This document shows, one piece after another, positions 8,052-16,277 of a stretch of DNA of 64,000 nucleotides (positions within the stretch are counted from its first letter, which is position 1; each line of letters opens with the position of its first letter). The stretch covers positions 558,001 through 622,000 of the forward strand of contig JASGHE010000005.1 of the NCBI GenBank assembly GCA_047602475.1. Direction: 5' to 3'. Below the pieces are notes generated by a model. That model saw nothing but the letters and a program-made list of their open reading frames with translations. It did not search any database and had not been told where the DNA came from. Made by a program: the position numbers and the translations under genes. The DNA comes from JAEUIE01 sp047602475 (GTDB lineage: Bacteria; Planctomycetota; Planctomycetia; Gemmatales; HRBIN36).

Positions 8052-8474
8052 TCACTTTGATTTCTCAGCCAGCGGCACACCCGCATCTCGAAGCGCACGA
8101 TCTAAAATCCCTTGGGCATTGCCAGTTGTAAACAAGCGTTTAAGTAGTTTACCATCTTCATAAACAGCAATTTGCATGCATTCATAGCAAATGACAAACT
8201 CAAACGTCTTTTTTTCGTATGCTACTCGAAAGCCATGCCGTGGCTTGAAGCAAGCCGCTGCTAAGCCCTCGCTCTCGTCAATGGCTTGTTGAAATGCGGC
8301 CACTATTTGCCTTCGTATCCCCGCTACTTTGACTTGAGTCTTGCCTAGGACAGCGAACCCATAAAACTCGTTCTTTTCTTTATCTGTGTTGGCAATGGGG
8401 TTCAATGAAAGCAGTTCAAAGGTTGTTGCGTTCTCGAGTGCTTGCCTAGCCGATGGAGGAAACGTGTTGTCCAT
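8052..8474 (-). CDS. Conserved hypothetical protein
   Basis: 140 residues, no signal peptide or membrane segment. The middle carries CFKPRHGFRVAYEKKTFEF followed by VICYECMQIAVYEDGK. The combination of C-x-PRHG and FVICYEC is one I associate with small uncharacterised bacterial proteins, and the three cysteines could bind metal, but no function is known to me. Base composition is more AT-rich than the flanking helicase and yidD genes, as is that of the next gene, which suggests the two were acquired together. It converges on the helicase gene with a 42-base gap. Confidence 0.7.
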   Translation of the reverse strand: MDNTFPPSARQALENATTFELLSLNPIANTDKEKNEFYGFAVLGKTQVKVAGIRRQIVAAFQQAIDESEGLAAACFKPRHGFRVAYEKKTFEFVICYECMQIAVYEDGKLLKRLFTTGNAQGILDRALRDAGVPLAEKSK

Positions 8475-8574
8475 AAGTAAATATGTTGCCTTGTAGGGAC
8501 CGCCGACAACACGTGGTTTACCCTTGTCAAAACGTACCAGAATGATGCGCAGCCTAACGGCGGGCCTGTCGTTG

Positions 8575-9243
8575 TTAAGCTGACAATACGACCATCTCTT
8601 CCCAAGACTTCATCAAGAATTTTCTTACTTCCTGCCGTTTCAGTTCTGGACGAAGTTCCGAATATCGGTGAACGAGAGGACTTTTTTCTATGAAACCATC
8701 ATACTTGGGTGATTGAGCAATTGCAGACTGTATTTGTCCTGTCACTTCGGGGATAGTGTGAATTACCTTTTCATTTTCAGCTAGCCAGGGTATTGCAATA
8801 ACTTGCCCCGCCCCGACATGGTCTTTGGCTTGAAGCGCTTTGACAAATTGAATCACAACCTTTTCGCATTCTGTGTCGAACAGATCCTGCTTGGCTCGTA
8901 ACCCTGTTGCTTTTTCCGGGAATGAAACAAGAAGGTCGCAAAACTTGGAATCATCTGCTGGAGTACCTAGTGCCACTTGAGGCCGTTGTTTGCTTTTCAG
9001 ATCGAACTTGTCCCCATGTACGATTAACAGCAGCCATTCCGAAGCAGGAACTCGCCAATTCGATAGCTTTTGGCCACTCTTCAGCAGTAGTAACTCTCTT
9101 ATCTCTGAGTCATTAGTTTCAATATTGCCTTGAATCACGAGACTACCTACAAATCTCGTCCCCTCAGTTGCTTGCACTGCGTTTTCGAGCCAATCACCCA
9201 TGGGCCCAAATATTTCAAAGGCAATAAGCAATATCCAGCCCAT
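8575..9243 (-). CDS. Hypothetical membrane-anchored protein with a POTRA-like segment
   Basis: 222 residues. A short hydrophobic N-terminus (MGWILLIAFEIFG) could anchor it. Residues about 29-60 read VGSLVIQGNIETNDSEIREL followed by LLLKSGQKLS, which matches the pattern of a POTRA domain (V/I-x-G-N-x-x-T-x-x-x-I-R-x-x-L-x-L-x-x-G). POTRA domains bind unfolded outer-membrane proteins, but no beta-barrel follows here. The remaining 150 residues are not recognised. AT-richer than its surroundings. It lies just upstream of the hypothetical gene at 8052-8474, with a 100-base gap. Confidence 0.65.
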   Translation of the reverse strand: MGWILLIAFEIFGPMGDWLENAVQATEGTRFVGSLVIQGNIETNDSEIRELLLLKSGQKLSNWRVPASEWLLLIVHGDKFDLKSKQRPQVALGTPADDSKFCDLLVSFPEKATGLRAKQDLFDTECEKVVIQFVKALQAKDHVGAGQVIAIPWLAENEKVIHTIPEVTGQIQSAIAQSPKYDGFIEKSPLVHRYSELRPELKRQEVRKFLMKSWEEMVVLSA

Positions 9244-9265
9244 CGTAGAACTCCTTCAATGCCAC

Positions 9266-9493
9266 TTACGGATAATCAAACCCGCCCGGATGCCAGGGGT
9301 GGCACTTGCACAGCCGCCACAGCCCTTTGCCTGTGCCGAAGATCGGTCCATGCTTTTGAATCGCCAGGATCATGTACTGGCTGCAACTCGGGTAGAACCG
9401 GCATCGGCCGCCAAAGAACGGGCTCAGCACCAGTTGATAGGCTTTGACCAGCAAGATCAGCAGGAAGGAGATGCCGTTGGCGATGAACCTCAT
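9266..9493 (-). CDS. yidD: YidD, membrane protein insertion efficiency factor
   Basis: 75 residues, the usual size. The family pattern is plain: an amphipathic/hydrophobic start (FLLILLVKAYQLVLSPFFGG), then CRFYPSCSQYMILAIQKHG, GLWRLCKCHPWHPGGFDYP. YidD helps YidC-dependent insertion of inner-membrane proteins. In many bacteria it sits between rnpA and yidC; here it is instead downstream of a parvulin-type foldase gene on the same strand, separated from it by a terminator-like hairpin and a palindromic repeat. Confidence 0.95.
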   Translation of the reverse strand: MRFIANGISFLLILLVKAYQLVLSPFFGGRCRFYPSCSQYMILAIQKHGPIFGTGKGLWRLCKCHPWHPGGFDYP

Positions 9494-9513
9494 CCGGCCA
9501 TTTTACGAAAAGA

Positions 9514-9531
9514 GGGCGTCACAAGACGCCC
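9514..9531 (-). terminator. Terminator-like hairpin between the parvulin gene and yidD
   Basis: GGGCGTC (9514-9520) and GACGCCC (9525-9531) pair around ACAA. Read on the minus strand the stem is followed by CTCTTTTCG, so it can end transcripts coming from the parvulin gene. It is 21 bases before the yidD start. Confidence 0.6.
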
Positions 9532-9541
9532 ACTCACTTCT

Positions 9542-9605
9542 TGTAGCGGAAGTCGCCAGACTTCCGTGCATGATCACAACGGAACTCTTGGCGAGTTCCG
9601 CTACA
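9542..9605. repeat. Double-hairpin palindromic repeat
   Basis: Outer ends TGTAGCGGAA (9542-9551) and TTCCGCTACA (9596-9605) are inverted repeats. Each half also folds on itself: GGAAGTC-GCCA-GACTTCC at 9548-9565 and GGAACTC-TTG-GCGAGTTCC at 9581-9599. The whole 64-base unit lies between yidD and the parvulin gene and ends one base before the parvulin stop codon. It differs from the 3939/6583 family. The layout is that of a REP-type element. Confidence 0.75.
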
Positions 9606-9606
9606 C

Positions 9607-10533
9607 TTACTCGTTGATCTCAATCTTCGCTTCCCGCCGTTGTTGCAAGATGATCGACATCTTCAGTTCATCGGCAAACACATCCTTGACGGAATCCTGC
9701 ACCTCTTCATAAGTGCTGGTCTTGCCCGGCTGATAGTCTGCCACGTGAATGATGTGGATGCCATACTCGGTCCGAACCAGGCCGCTGACCTCGCCCTTCT
9801 TCATGCTGGAAGCCGTGCGAATGAATTGATCAGGGTCAGCCTTCCGGGGCGGAAACCAGCCCAGGTCGCCGCCTCGATCAGCGCTGCTCTTATCCTGCGA
9901 GTATTGCTTGGCCAGCGCACCGAAGCTGGCGCCTTTAAGGAGTTCGAGTCGTACGGTCTCCATCGTCGTCTTGCCGGCTGCTTCGGTCTTGGCATCGCCC
10001 GGCGGAATGGTGTACACGATATGGGCGACACGAATCTTGGTGCCGTCAAACATATCCTTGTTGTCGTTGTAGTACTTCTTCAGTTCATCTTGTGAAGTTC
10101 GTTTAGAGAGGAAGGTCTGCCACTGGGTTTCAGCGGAAATGCCCGAACGGAGCTTCTCTTCATTCAGGCCGGTTTCTTTGTAGTAGTCGGCCAGCGTCCG
10201 TTTGTTCGCACGCAGCGCCGTTTCCAACTGCACCATGCGCTGTTGAATCTCAGCCGCCCCGGGAGCAGGCACCTGCTTGTTCAAATACTGCCGCAGGAGA
10301 ATATCATCGATCATCAGGGCCAGGATTTCCATGCCGGCTGCCTTCTTAGCTCCCTCGCCGATGTTCGCCGGCGGTGGCGGCAACTTCTTCAGGGCTGCTT
10401 CCCATTCCTCACGAGAAACGGGCTGACCATTGACGACCGCTATCGGCTTGCTCTTGAACATCTGAGCGGACACAGTTCCTACGCTCACTGCCAGCGTCAA
10501 TAGTGCCACACTGCCGATGAATACTGAACGCAT
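9607..10533 (-). CDS. Exported parvulin-type peptidyl-prolyl isomerase (PpiC/SurA-like)
   Basis: 308 residues. The signal peptide is MRSVFIGSVALLTLAVSVGT..., followed by a SurA/PrsA-type chaperone segment starting IAVVNGQPVSREEWEAALKK. The parvulin domain covers about 165-270: IRVAHIVYTIPPGD, FGALAKQYSQDKSSADRGGD, LGWFPPRKADPDQF, and GEVSGLVRTEYGIHIIHVAD. It should speed folding of exported proteins in the periplasm by cis-trans isomerisation of prolyl bonds. It may be co-transcribed with the HEAT-repeat gene upstream (50-base gap). Confidence 0.92.
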   Translation of the reverse strand: MRSVFIGSVALLTLAVSVGTVSAQMFKSKPIAVVNGQPVSREEWEAALKKLPPPPANIGEGAKKAAGMEILALMIDDILLRQYLNKQVPAPGAAEIQQRMVQLETALRANKRTLADYYKETGLNEEKLRSGISAETQWQTFLSKRTSQDELKKYYNDNKDMFDGTKIRVAHIVYTIPPGDAKTEAAGKTTMETVRLELLKGASFGALAKQYSQDKSSADRGGDLGWFPPRKADPDQFIRTASSMKKGEVSGLVRTEYGIHIIHVADYQPGKTSTYEEVQDSVKDVFADELKMSIILQQRREAKIEINE

Positions 10534-10583
10534 CTCTCTGACTCCCTCTAAACAGGCATATACCTGGCACAGATGATTCGGAC

Positions 10584-12017
10584 TTACTCCGCCAGTTCCA
10601 GCAAGGCGCGAGCGGCATTAACTTTGACATCGGTGTCGCTATCCTGTAGCGATCGCTCCAGAACCGAAGTCGCCAGTCTGGCCGGCGCGCCGATCTTCAT
10701 CAGCGTCAACGGGATCTCCCGGCGAACTGCGACATCCCCCTTCAACAGGTATTCAGCCAGCGTAGGAACAGAGCTGGCAGCGCTGGTGCCGAGTTTCCCC
10801 AATTCCCGAACGGCTTGGACTTGTTGATCGACAGTGCCCTGACGCAACCTCGGAATCCACAAGGATGCGGGATCGACCCTGGATTCAGTCTTCACCGGCG
10901 TCACCACTGAGGCCGTCTGAATGGCCTTATTCTCCACTACCTGAGTCGTCGGGATCGGCTTGGCTGGAACCTGCTTGACCGGCGCCGGCGTAGAGGGCGG
11001 CGGAGCGAAGAGCGGAATCGCTTCATTCTTGGGCTCCACTTTCGTTGCAGGTAATTGCAGTGGCGCTGGCGACAAAGTTGCAGGCAATTGTGCTGGAACA
11101 GCAGGCTTGACAGGTGCCGGCAGATGAAGTTGTTCAGCAGGTTGTCGTTCATTTAATCCATCAGTCGATGCAGGCACGCTGAGGTTCTTGTCAATAGCCG
11201 GCGTTTGGACCGACGGCGTAACTGGAGGTTGAACCGGAACAGTCAGATCAATGGCCGGGCGACTGGTCTGTGCCATGGCATCAGTCTTAACCGCTGGCGT
11301 GGATGGTGTTTGCATGGCCACTTGCACCGCCATGCGAACATTGGCATCCTCATCCTTCTCCATCTTGGCCAGCACCTGGCGAGTGGAGGCATCAACGCCG
11401 ATAGCCCCCAGTGTGCGGACGGCAGCCCAGCGAACAAATCGATCGGGATCGCTCAGCGCCTGCTGAACCAACTGGCCAGCCGGCACCGCATCGGTGCCCA
11501 GCGCTTCAAGAATGCTCAAGGCCGTCAAACGAACGGAGGTCTTGGGATGGCGAACCAGTTGAGCCAGGTTCGATACCTGTGCCAACCAGGTCTGTTTCAT
11601 CACGGGCGTGTTGATCTGCGCATCTTTACTGATGAGCACCAGATCGACCAGCGCCTGTTCCAGGTTACGTCGCTGTCCAGCTGAGAGATTTGTCACCGCG
11701 ATGTTCTTGACCAGTTGCGGCACGCTGGCCGACAAGGTAGCTACAATTCTCTGAATGTAAGGTAGATCACCAGGCTGCCAGGTGACCCGTCTAATGGTGC
11801 CAAAGAGGTCCTTCAGTGCAACAACTACCTTGCCCGTCTGCTGCTCATCGTTCTTCGACAGGATACGAGTGACATAGGCCAGTTGCCCGGGAGTCTGTTC
11901 CGCCCAGTCGAAAAGCTTCTTCTGGCGTTTAGCCTCATTGCCTTCAGTCCAGATCGAATCCACGAGGGCCGTCGTTTGTCTGGCCCATTCGCCGACCGGC
12001 TGGGTTTCAGCCTTCAC
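10584..12017 (-). CDS. HEAT-repeat protein with a proline-rich middle
   Basis: About 477 residues. HEAT-like helical repeats occur at both ends: about 150-235 (LTALSILEALGTDAVPAGQL, WAAVRTLGAIGVD) and about 375-475 (VQAVRELGKLGTSAASSVPT, VAVRREIPLTLMKIGAPARL). Between them is a long low-complexity segment rich in Pro, Val, Thr and Lys (PAPVKPAVPAQLPATLSP and similar), probably a disordered linker. The start is a GTG at 12017; no ATG or TTG start lies between it and the in-frame stop upstream, and no ribosome-binding site is visible, so the true N-terminus, possibly with a signal peptide, is uncertain. HEAT repeats usually bind other proteins; no partner is evident. Confidence 0.8.
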   Translation of the reverse strand: MKAETQPVGEWARQTTALVDSIWTEGNEAKRQKKLFDWAEQTPGQLAYVTRILSKNDEQQTGKVVVALKDLFGTIRRVTWQPGDLPYIQRIVATLSASVPQLVKNIAVTNLSAGQRRNLEQALVDLVLISKDAQINTPVMKQTWLAQVSNLAQLVRHPKTSVRLTALSILEALGTDAVPAGQLVQQALSDPDRFVRWAAVRTLGAIGVDASTRQVLAKMEKDEDANVRMAVQVAMQTPSTPAVKTDAMAQTSRPAIDLTVPVQPPVTPSVQTPAIDKNLSVPASTDGLNERQPAEQLHLPAPVKPAVPAQLPATLSPAPLQLPATKVEPKNEAIPLFAPPPSTPAPVKQVPAKPIPTTQVVENKAIQTASVVTPVKTESRVDPASLWIPRLRQGTVDQQVQAVRELGKLGTSAASSVPTLAEYLLKGDVAVRREIPLTLMKIGAPARLATSVLERSLQDSDTDVKVNAARALLELAE

Positions 12018-12301
12018 CGGCGACAGGGAACTACGAAGCTGCCCAGAGGCACCTGTGATTGCGCCGAACAGGGGATACTGGTTAGTAACCCTATCATCAA
12101 CCCTGCGCGAACCGACCCACGGTACGAAGCCATCGCCCGATCTCCCGAGAGTATCCCACTGTCCTATCGGCTGGAAAGCTGCGCAAACTTAACCGCCTTT
12201 GGCGATGATGCCTGCTGATGACTTGCAGACTGCATGAAACTCTTCAGAATAAGTAAATTGGTCAAGCTGCGCAGAGATCAGAATGAGTCTGGAGGATCAA
12301 G

Positions 12302-13042
12302 ATGCTCTACGATGCACAATATCTGTACACGATGATTCCCGCACTGCTTCTGTCGCTGTGGGCCAACTGGCGGGTGAAGACTAACTTTGCCAAGGGACTG
12401 GCGATCACCGCACGATGCGGCCTCACTGGGGCCGAAGCTGCCGAGAAGGTGCTCAAACAGAGCGGCACCATTGCCACAGTTGAGGAGACTGATGGCACCC
12501 TCTCCGATCATTACGACTCGCGCACCAAAGTGCTTCGCCTTTCCAAAGACGTATATCAGGGCAAATCCCTTTCCTCACTGGGGGTCGCCTGCCATGAAGC
12601 GGGCCACGCCATTCAGGACGGCATGGGCTACCCATTCCTCAGGCTGCGAAACCTTATCGTGCCCCTGGCCAGTTTTGGCAGCAACACCGGCATGCTGTTG
12701 ATCGTTGCCGGGCTGGGGCTGCTCGCTGCCGAGAATATTCTTGGTCGCTGGGTGCTCATCGCCGGCGTCGCCGCCTTCTCACTGACGGTGCTCTTTCAAC
12801 TGATCAACTTGCCCGTGGAGTTCGATGCCAGCCGCCGGGCGAGAGAGAACCTCATCAAGGCCGGACTGGTGGGTGAAGACGAAGACGCTGTCATCGGCAA
12901 AGTGCTTGAAGCGGCAGCGATGACCTACGTCGCCGCCACGCTGACCGCCATTCTGCAACTGAGTTACTGGGTTCGCCGTGCCCTGAAGCAGAACAGCCGC
13001 AGCACCAAAGCGCCACGGCGTTCGACGAAAATCAAGAAATGA
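12302..13042 (+). CDS. YugP-type membrane zinc metallopeptidase
   Basis: 246 residues. The zinc site is VACHEAGHAIQ (H98-E99-x-x-H102). Three to four hydrophobic segments surround it: the N-terminus (YLYTMIPALLLSLWAN), 120-150 (GMLLIVAGLGLLAAENILG), and about 155-175. The conserved FDASRRARENL block supplies the third zinc ligand region in this family (neutral zinc metallopeptidase, DUF2268/YugP type). GGAGG at 12291-12295 sits 6 bases before the ATG. The basic C-terminus is cytoplasmic in style. It converges directly with the next gene, with no bases between the two stop codons. Biological role is not established for this family. Confidence 0.9.
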   Translation: MLYDAQYLYTMIPALLLSLWANWRVKTNFAKGLAITARCGLTGAEAAEKVLKQSGTIATVEETDGTLSDHYDSRTKVLRLSKDVYQGKSLSSLGVACHEAGHAIQDGMGYPFLRLRNLIVPLASFGSNTGMLLIVAGLGLLAAENILGRWVLIAGVAAFSLTVLFQLINLPVEFDASRRARENLIKAGLVGEDEDAVIGKVLEAAAMTYVAATLTAILQLSYWVRRALKQNSRSTKAPRRSTKIKK

Positions 13043-13843
13043 CTAAAGCCTGTCGAGGCCGACAACCCACAGGACGAGCTGTTCAAAAACTGCAAGTTCC
13101 GTGATATAGCCGTTCCCCTGGTTTGGGATCTCATGGTAGATCAACGGAAAGTGGTTTTCTTTCAGCTTGGACGGCACCGCCCGAACGGCTTCGATCTGCG
13201 GATCACGGTCGCCCGCCACCAGGAAGAAGGAGAGCCGCTGGTTGGGAACATTCTCCTTGGGTGCCTGAGCCAGGCTGCCTGCCACCGCAGCCACACCCCG
13301 GATCAATTCTCTGGCATCAAAGCCCAGGTAAAGAGCGAACTGTGCTCCCTGCCGTAATCCATGTGCCACAATGCGCTGCCGGTCAATCGTGTATTGCCGC
13401 AGCAGGGCACGCAGTTCAAGTTGAATCTGATCGGCTTCGCTGGTCAGCCATCCCTGAGCATTCTCCGCCTTGGGAGCCATCAAGATCAGATGATGTTGAT
13501 TGCAGATGGGCTTCCAAACAGAAAGGATGCCTTCCTGCATGGTCTCACCCGCCGGCTGTAGCCAGATCACCACACCATAAGAGATGTTGGGGTCGTAGTC
13601 TTCGGGAACGTAGTACCACGTGGAATGACCGCTGGTAGTATCGTTGACTTCGTAGAAGCCAGTCTTGGGCTTGGCTGCTACAGCAGGAGCCTCTTTCCCT
13701 GGTGTCTTGGCGGGCGTCTTTGTCGGCGGTCGTTTCGAGGGCTTCTCGCTAGGCATCGGTTCCTGCCCCGGCCCGGGCGGCATACCAGGCAGAGGCTTTC
13801 GCTCAGCCACGCGCCTTCTTCGCTGTACCGACAGCCAACTCAC
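13043..13843 (-). CDS. Alpha/beta-hydrolase-like C-terminal part of a broken protease-family gene
   Basis: The well-supported part runs from about residue 17 (ERKPLPGMPPGPG) to the end. A Pro/Lys-rich linker (PSKRPPTKTPAKTPGKEAPA) leads to a domain reading TWYYVPEDYDPNISYGVVIW, LILMAPKAENAQGW, IVAHGLRQGAQFALYLGFD and FFLVAGDRDPQIEAVR, the plan of a serine esterase of the poly-hydroxybutyrate depolymerase/PEGA-esterase kind. The nucleophile elbow GxSxG is replaced by HGLRQGAQ, so it may be inactive. The first 13 residues from the GTG overlap the upstream fragment in another frame; removing one base near 13806-13815 fuses the two. It should be the C-terminal domain of the 13043-15118 gene. Confidence 0.7.
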   Translation of the reverse strand: MSWLSVQRRRRVAERKPLPGMPPGPGQEPMPSEKPSKRPPTKTPAKTPGKEAPAVAAKPKTGFYEVNDTTSGHSTWYYVPEDYDPNISYGVVIWLQPAGETMQEGILSVWKPICNQHHLILMAPKAENAQGWLTSEADQIQLELRALLRQYTIDRQRIVAHGLRQGAQFALYLGFDARELIRGVAAVAGSLAQAPKENVPNQRLSFFLVAGDRDPQIEAVRAVPSKLKENHFPLIYHEIPNQGNGYITELAVFEQLVLWVVGLDRL

Positions 13844-14637
13844 CTACCGGGATGGCGTCATCGATTGCAGCCAGGGCCACGGTTAGGGTCTTGGTACTGC
13901 TTTTCTTTTTGACGCCGAGCTTAGTGGTCATCCCCGGCAGTAATCGATTCAGCACCATCTGCAACATGTCACGATCAGAAATCGGCATCGTATCTATCGT
14001 CATGATCCGGTCCCCTACCTCGATGCCGGCCTTGGCTGCGGGCGATTCGGGGAAGACGTAGCGCACCGTCACGCCATTTTCGTTGTCATCACGCACAGGC
14101 AGAATGCCCAGGTACGCATGAGTATGGCTCGTCGGCTGCCCGGTCAGTGTGACATTGTTGAAGCTCAGTTCCTGGTCCCCTCGCTTAATCTTCAGTGAAA
14201 TCGTGTCGCCCTCGTACTTGGGCCCCATCGCATGCAGGAACTGCGCCTGGTTCTTGATCGGCTTGCCATCGACGGCAACCACCTTGTCACCCACCTTCAG
14301 CCCCAGTTTGCTGGCCGGCGATTCGAGAGTGACACTGGTGATCTCACTTTCCGTCATCACCGGATCTTCGTTCTTCATGAGGACACCCATGCGGCCCTTA
14401 CGAAGGGTCTTGCCCTCTTTGAGTTTGGGCAGCACGGCCAGCACGTCTGCCATCGGCACCGCGAAGCCAATGCCTGAATCGTACCACTCGACTCCGGCCG
14501 TTTCCGATTCCCCACGAGGAGCCAGCGGCACCAGGATGCCGATCACCCGGCCCTGTAGATCGACCAGCGGCCCGCCGTAGTTAACCGGCGAGACTTTGGC
14601 GTCGGTCTGAAGAGCCTTGCCCCACACCCGATCCAGG
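13803..14637 (-). CDS. Central PDZ region of the same broken protease-family gene
   Basis: From about 14637 the frame reads DRVWGKALQTDAKVSPVNYG, completing the trypsin-like fold begun by the fragment at 14543-15118, then two PDZ domains: ITSVTLESPASKLGLKVGDK with VVAVDGKPIKNQAQF, and VRYVFPESPAAKAGIEVGDR with IMTIDTMPISDRDMLQMVLN. The protease nucleophile motif NSGGPL appears as NYGGPL, so the serine is a tyrosine. Open reading frame continues upstream to 14714 but that part is out of frame with the gene. The stop at 13803 is probably caused by a one-base shift. Exported, as the upstream part has a signal peptide. Confidence 0.72.
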
Positions 14638-15118
14638 CGCTGATGATCCCGATGCTGGCTGATGGCATAGTGTTCTGCGTGTCGCTCCAGGTACGGCCCA
14701 CCGCCATGGCCCATTGGCCAATCTTGAGTTGCTCTCTGGGCGAGGGAGTCGGCACCGGCAGCCCGGTTGCTTCGACTTTGAGCAGCGTCAGCATCCGAGT
14801 CTGATCTTCCGCCACCACTTTGGCAGCCAGCGGGTCTTTCCTGCCGGGGATGATCACCGTGATCGCGGCAGGCTTGTTGGCAAAGTTGAACGAACTGGAA
14901 AGGATGTAGCCGTCTTCGCTAACGATGAGTCCCGTCGTCGGACCCACGCCCCGCTGAACGGTTTCTCGCTTGCCGACAAACTCCGCTCCACCGACGGTAC
15001 GCACCTGAACTACGCTGGGAGCGATCTTTGTCAGCGCAGCCTTCGTCGTCGCCTCCAGCGAGGCATCGAGATCGCTGGGCGGCTGCACGAAACAGAGGGA
15101 TAGGATGAGCCAGATCAT
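14543..15118 (-). CDS. N-terminal pseudoprotease part of the same broken gene
   Basis: Signal peptide MIWLILSLCFVQPPS, then a trypsin/HtrA-type N-terminal lobe: ALTKIAPSVVQVRTVGG, GLIVSEDGYILSSSFNF. Compared with the intact paralogue at 18415-19170, the catalytic His position is F77 and the Asp position is M109; the serine, in the next fragment, is Tyr. So all three catalytic residues are replaced. Up to about 14637 the frame is genuine (ends SASIGIISA); after that the correct continuation is one frame over (expected SIGIISALDRVWGKALQ), which needs one extra base in the GG at 14636-14637. The out-of-frame tail runs on to 14543. Confidence 0.75.
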   Translation of the reverse strand: MIWLILSLCFVQPPSDLDASLEATTKAALTKIAPSVVQVRTVGGAEFVGKRETVQRGVGPTTGLIVSEDGYILSSSFNFANKPAAITVIIPGRKDPLAAKVVAEDQTRMLTLLKVEATGLPVPTPSPREQLKIGQWAMAVGRTWSDTQNTMPSASIGIISAWIGCGARLFRPTPKSRRLTTAGRWSIYRAG

Positions 15119-15130
15119 GAGGCATCTCGA

Positions 15131-16273
15131 TTAGAAATAGCGAAGCACAGACCGGTAACGCTGGCGGAGTTTGTCGTAACCGTAACAGACCGGCCACAAA
15201 CCGAGTACGACCGCAGCCCAGACCATGTAGGCCGTGGCAAACGAGTAACGATGTTCATATTGCACGCCAGGGATGAACCCGCACATCCAGGAGGCAATAC
15301 CCAGGACATAGAAGTGAACCACAAAGAAGAAGAGCGCTGTGCGTCCATAGACCGATATGAACTGACACCAAAGCGGTGCCTTTTGCAGTCGATCCACATT
15401 TCTGAGTAAGCCCAGGAGGAACAGCAGAATGCCAATGGTCAACAGCATGAAGACCAGTGAAGGCGGATACTTGGCAAACAGCCAGAACTTGCTGTCCAGG
15501 ATGGTGGCGCCATTCAAAGGAACTCTCTCTGCATAGGCAACGCCCATGCTTCGCAGCACCAGGGCGGTGATCGCCATCGCCAGCCCGGCGATGATGAGTG
15601 TGATACTTTCCTTGGTGAGCCGCTCTCCACTACGATACTCAGAAAAGATAAGTCCGATCCACCAGCCAAGAGCAAAGATGCCCAGCCAGGGCAGAATCGG
15701 ATACATCACGGCGTACCAGCCGTCTTTGGGGAAGGATATGTTGGTCCAGATGTTGCCCAAGTAGCTGATGATGCCGTTATCAAAGACCACTTCCCGGGGA
15801 GCATACCAGGGCGCCAGCCCAATGATGGCCATGCCCACGATCCCGATGATGTGCTTGGGGAGAAACCGGAGTGCGGCAAAGCATAGGGTGCATGATCCAA
15901 TGCAGCACAACACCAGAAACAGAAAAGGCGATTGATAGACAAATCCCATGAGGATGATGTCCATCAGGATCAACACTGTGCCACGCACCAGCAAATCACG
16001 AGTGATCAACCATTCCGAAACACCCTGCTGACGAGACCGTGTCACTGAAAGTGCCAGTCCCATGCCGGCAAGCAATTGAAACCCTGGGGCACAGAGATGC
16101 GTGATCAACCGGCTCCACTGTGAGGTCAAGCTGGTGTAGCCCGGAAAGGTAAAGGGTGGGGCTAGTGCTATCTCAGCAGGATGCGGGTCGCCGAAGCCGC
16201 CAATCGTATGATCGACAGCCATGATGATCATAATCACGCCGCGCAGCACATCAATCGATAGATAGCGATTCAT
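15131..16273 (-). CDS. Membrane acetyltransferase-like protein (DUF1624 / HGSNAT family)
   Basis: About 380 residues from the ATG at 16273, preferred over an upstream in-frame start at 16309 because GTGAGAGC precedes it. Opens with RYLSIDVLRGVIMIIMAVDH, the signature of the DUF1624/heparan-alpha-glucosaminide N-acetyltransferase family, followed by about ten hydrophobic segments. Enzymes of this group carry acetyl or acyl groups across the membrane to glycans. H in AVDHT is the candidate acetyl carrier by analogy with human HGSNAT. It sits 4 bases after the PDZ pseudoprotease gene and 12 bases before the next protease-like gene, so the three are almost surely co-transcribed. Confidence 0.87.
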   Translation of the reverse strand: MNRYLSIDVLRGVIMIIMAVDHTIGGFGDPHPAEIALAPPFTFPGYTSLTSQWSRLITHLCAPGFQLLAGMGLALSVTRSRQQGVSEWLITRDLLVRGTVLILMDIILMGFVYQSPFLFLVLCCIGSCTLCFAALRFLPKHIIGIVGMAIIGLAPWYAPREVVFDNGIISYLGNIWTNISFPKDGWYAVMYPILPWLGIFALGWWIGLIFSEYRSGERLTKESITLIIAGLAMAITALVLRSMGVAYAERVPLNGATILDSKFWLFAKYPPSLVFMLLTIGILLFLLGLLRNVDRLQKAPLWCQFISVYGRTALFFFVVHFYVLGIASWMCGFIPGVQYEHRYSFATAYMVWAAVVLGLWPVCYGYDKLRQRYRSVLRYF

Positions 16274-16277
16274 GCTC

